A stretch of 33,693 bases of DNA from Candidatus Delongbacteria bacterium (GTDB taxonomy: Bacteria; Delongbacteria; UBA4055): contig JAQICF010000236.1 of assembly GCA_027858795.1 (NCBI GenBank), positions 1 to 33,693 of the forward strand, written 5' to 3'. Positions 33,518 through 33,693 of the stretch are shown in pieces. The translations under genes and the position numbers were made by a program. Numbering within the stretch: position 1 is the first letter of the stretch; each line of letters opens with the position of its first letter. The notes beneath the pieces are model-generated. The model saw nothing but the letters and a program-made list of their open reading frames with translations, made no database searches and was not told the DNA's origin.

Positions 33518-33587
33518 CAAAACAGCAATGGGTTGCTTGGACACTATACTCGCTCTTCCCCACTGCTTTTTGCTATGACCGTTACAA
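33509..33587 (+). repeat. attC-like repeat, copy 3 (R3)
   Basis: The core 33509-33584 is 76 bases, from TAACATTGGCAAAA to TTTTTGCTATGACCGTTA. The arms pair as TAAC/GTTA, GCAAAA/TTTTGC and GCAATGGG/CCCCACTGC, with an asymmetric bulge. It has the same orientation as R1 and R2 although it is 29 kb from R2. Confidence 0.78.
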
Positions 33588-33622
33588 GCAATAGTACCCC
33601 AATTAGAAAAGGAAAATCATAA

Positions 33623-33693
33623 ATGCTTACCATAAAAGAACATATTACTATAAACCAGCTTATTGAAGAATTTTATGCTGATGAAGATAATAC
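33623..33693 (+). CDS. Start of a gene cut by the window edge
   Basis: An ATG at 33623 opens a frame of 23 codons that runs off the window (MLTIKEHITINQLIEEFYAD at the start). AAAGGAAAA lies about 8 bases upstream. It begins 39 bases beyond repeat R3, as a cassette gene would. The product cannot be identified. Confidence 0.5.
   Translation, partial: MLTIKEHITINQLIEEFYADEDN

Overview
The window is AT-rich bacterial DNA, most likely from a Gram-negative lineage of the FCB group (Bacteroidota, Cloacimonadota or Delongbacteria relatives). Three things suggest this. There are many SPII lipoproteins. Large secreted proteins are built from VCBS, LamG, Fn3 and GLUG modules, and one ends in a type IX secretion style sorting domain (SQNYPNPFNPET). 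Promoter-like sequences are mixed: a TTG-N20-TATATTTG element before rplM, and sigma70-like boxes elsewhere. Strong AGGAG ribosome binding sites argue against a typical Bacteroides. Phylum assignment is inference; there is no rRNA gene in the window.

Layout. 1-1210: a beta-propeller lipoprotein. 1263-4697: a complete C-protein controlled type II restriction-modification system (C, R, and convergent M), bounded on both sides by copies of an attC-like repeat. 4839-7621: a run of small lipoproteins and exported proteins. 7675-11381 (minus): the translation cluster rplM-rpsI-rpsB-tsf, then pyrH behind a terminator. 11599-16667 (minus): a PAS/zinc-site protein, signal peptidase I, a cation:proton antiporter fused to a PTS EIIA domain and coupled to a lipoprotein, and a small PD-(D/E)XK nuclease-like protein. 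16903-28534: three giant secreted proteins (VCBS/LamG/Fn3; HEAT plus GND repeats; GLUG adhesin). 28808-33466: a tyrosine recombinase, a structured palindrome directly at its stop codon, then a two-gene module (unknown exported protein and a metzincin-like protease) enclosed by a long inverted repeat. A third copy of the attC-like repeat follows, then a truncated gene.

The most interesting signal is the repeat family at 1263-1332, 4619-4697 and 33509-33587. All three copies have the same orientation, start with TAACATTGGCAAAA, end with TTTTTGCYATNNCCGTTR, and can fold back on themselves around a variable centre, as integron attC sites do. One pair exactly brackets the restriction-modification system. 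The third lies at the end of the module downstream of the recombinase, whose C-terminus (YTHV..., then KSPLD) resembles integron integrases although it lacks their extra insert. I propose an integron-like or site-specific cassette system. This is inference from one window.

A second layer is regulatory: the restriction system carries near-canonical C-boxes before both C and M, and both genes look leaderless, which fits a timed establishment circuit of the Esp1396I kind. A third is a scatter of short GC-rich palindromes ending in CTAC at the 3' sides of genes.
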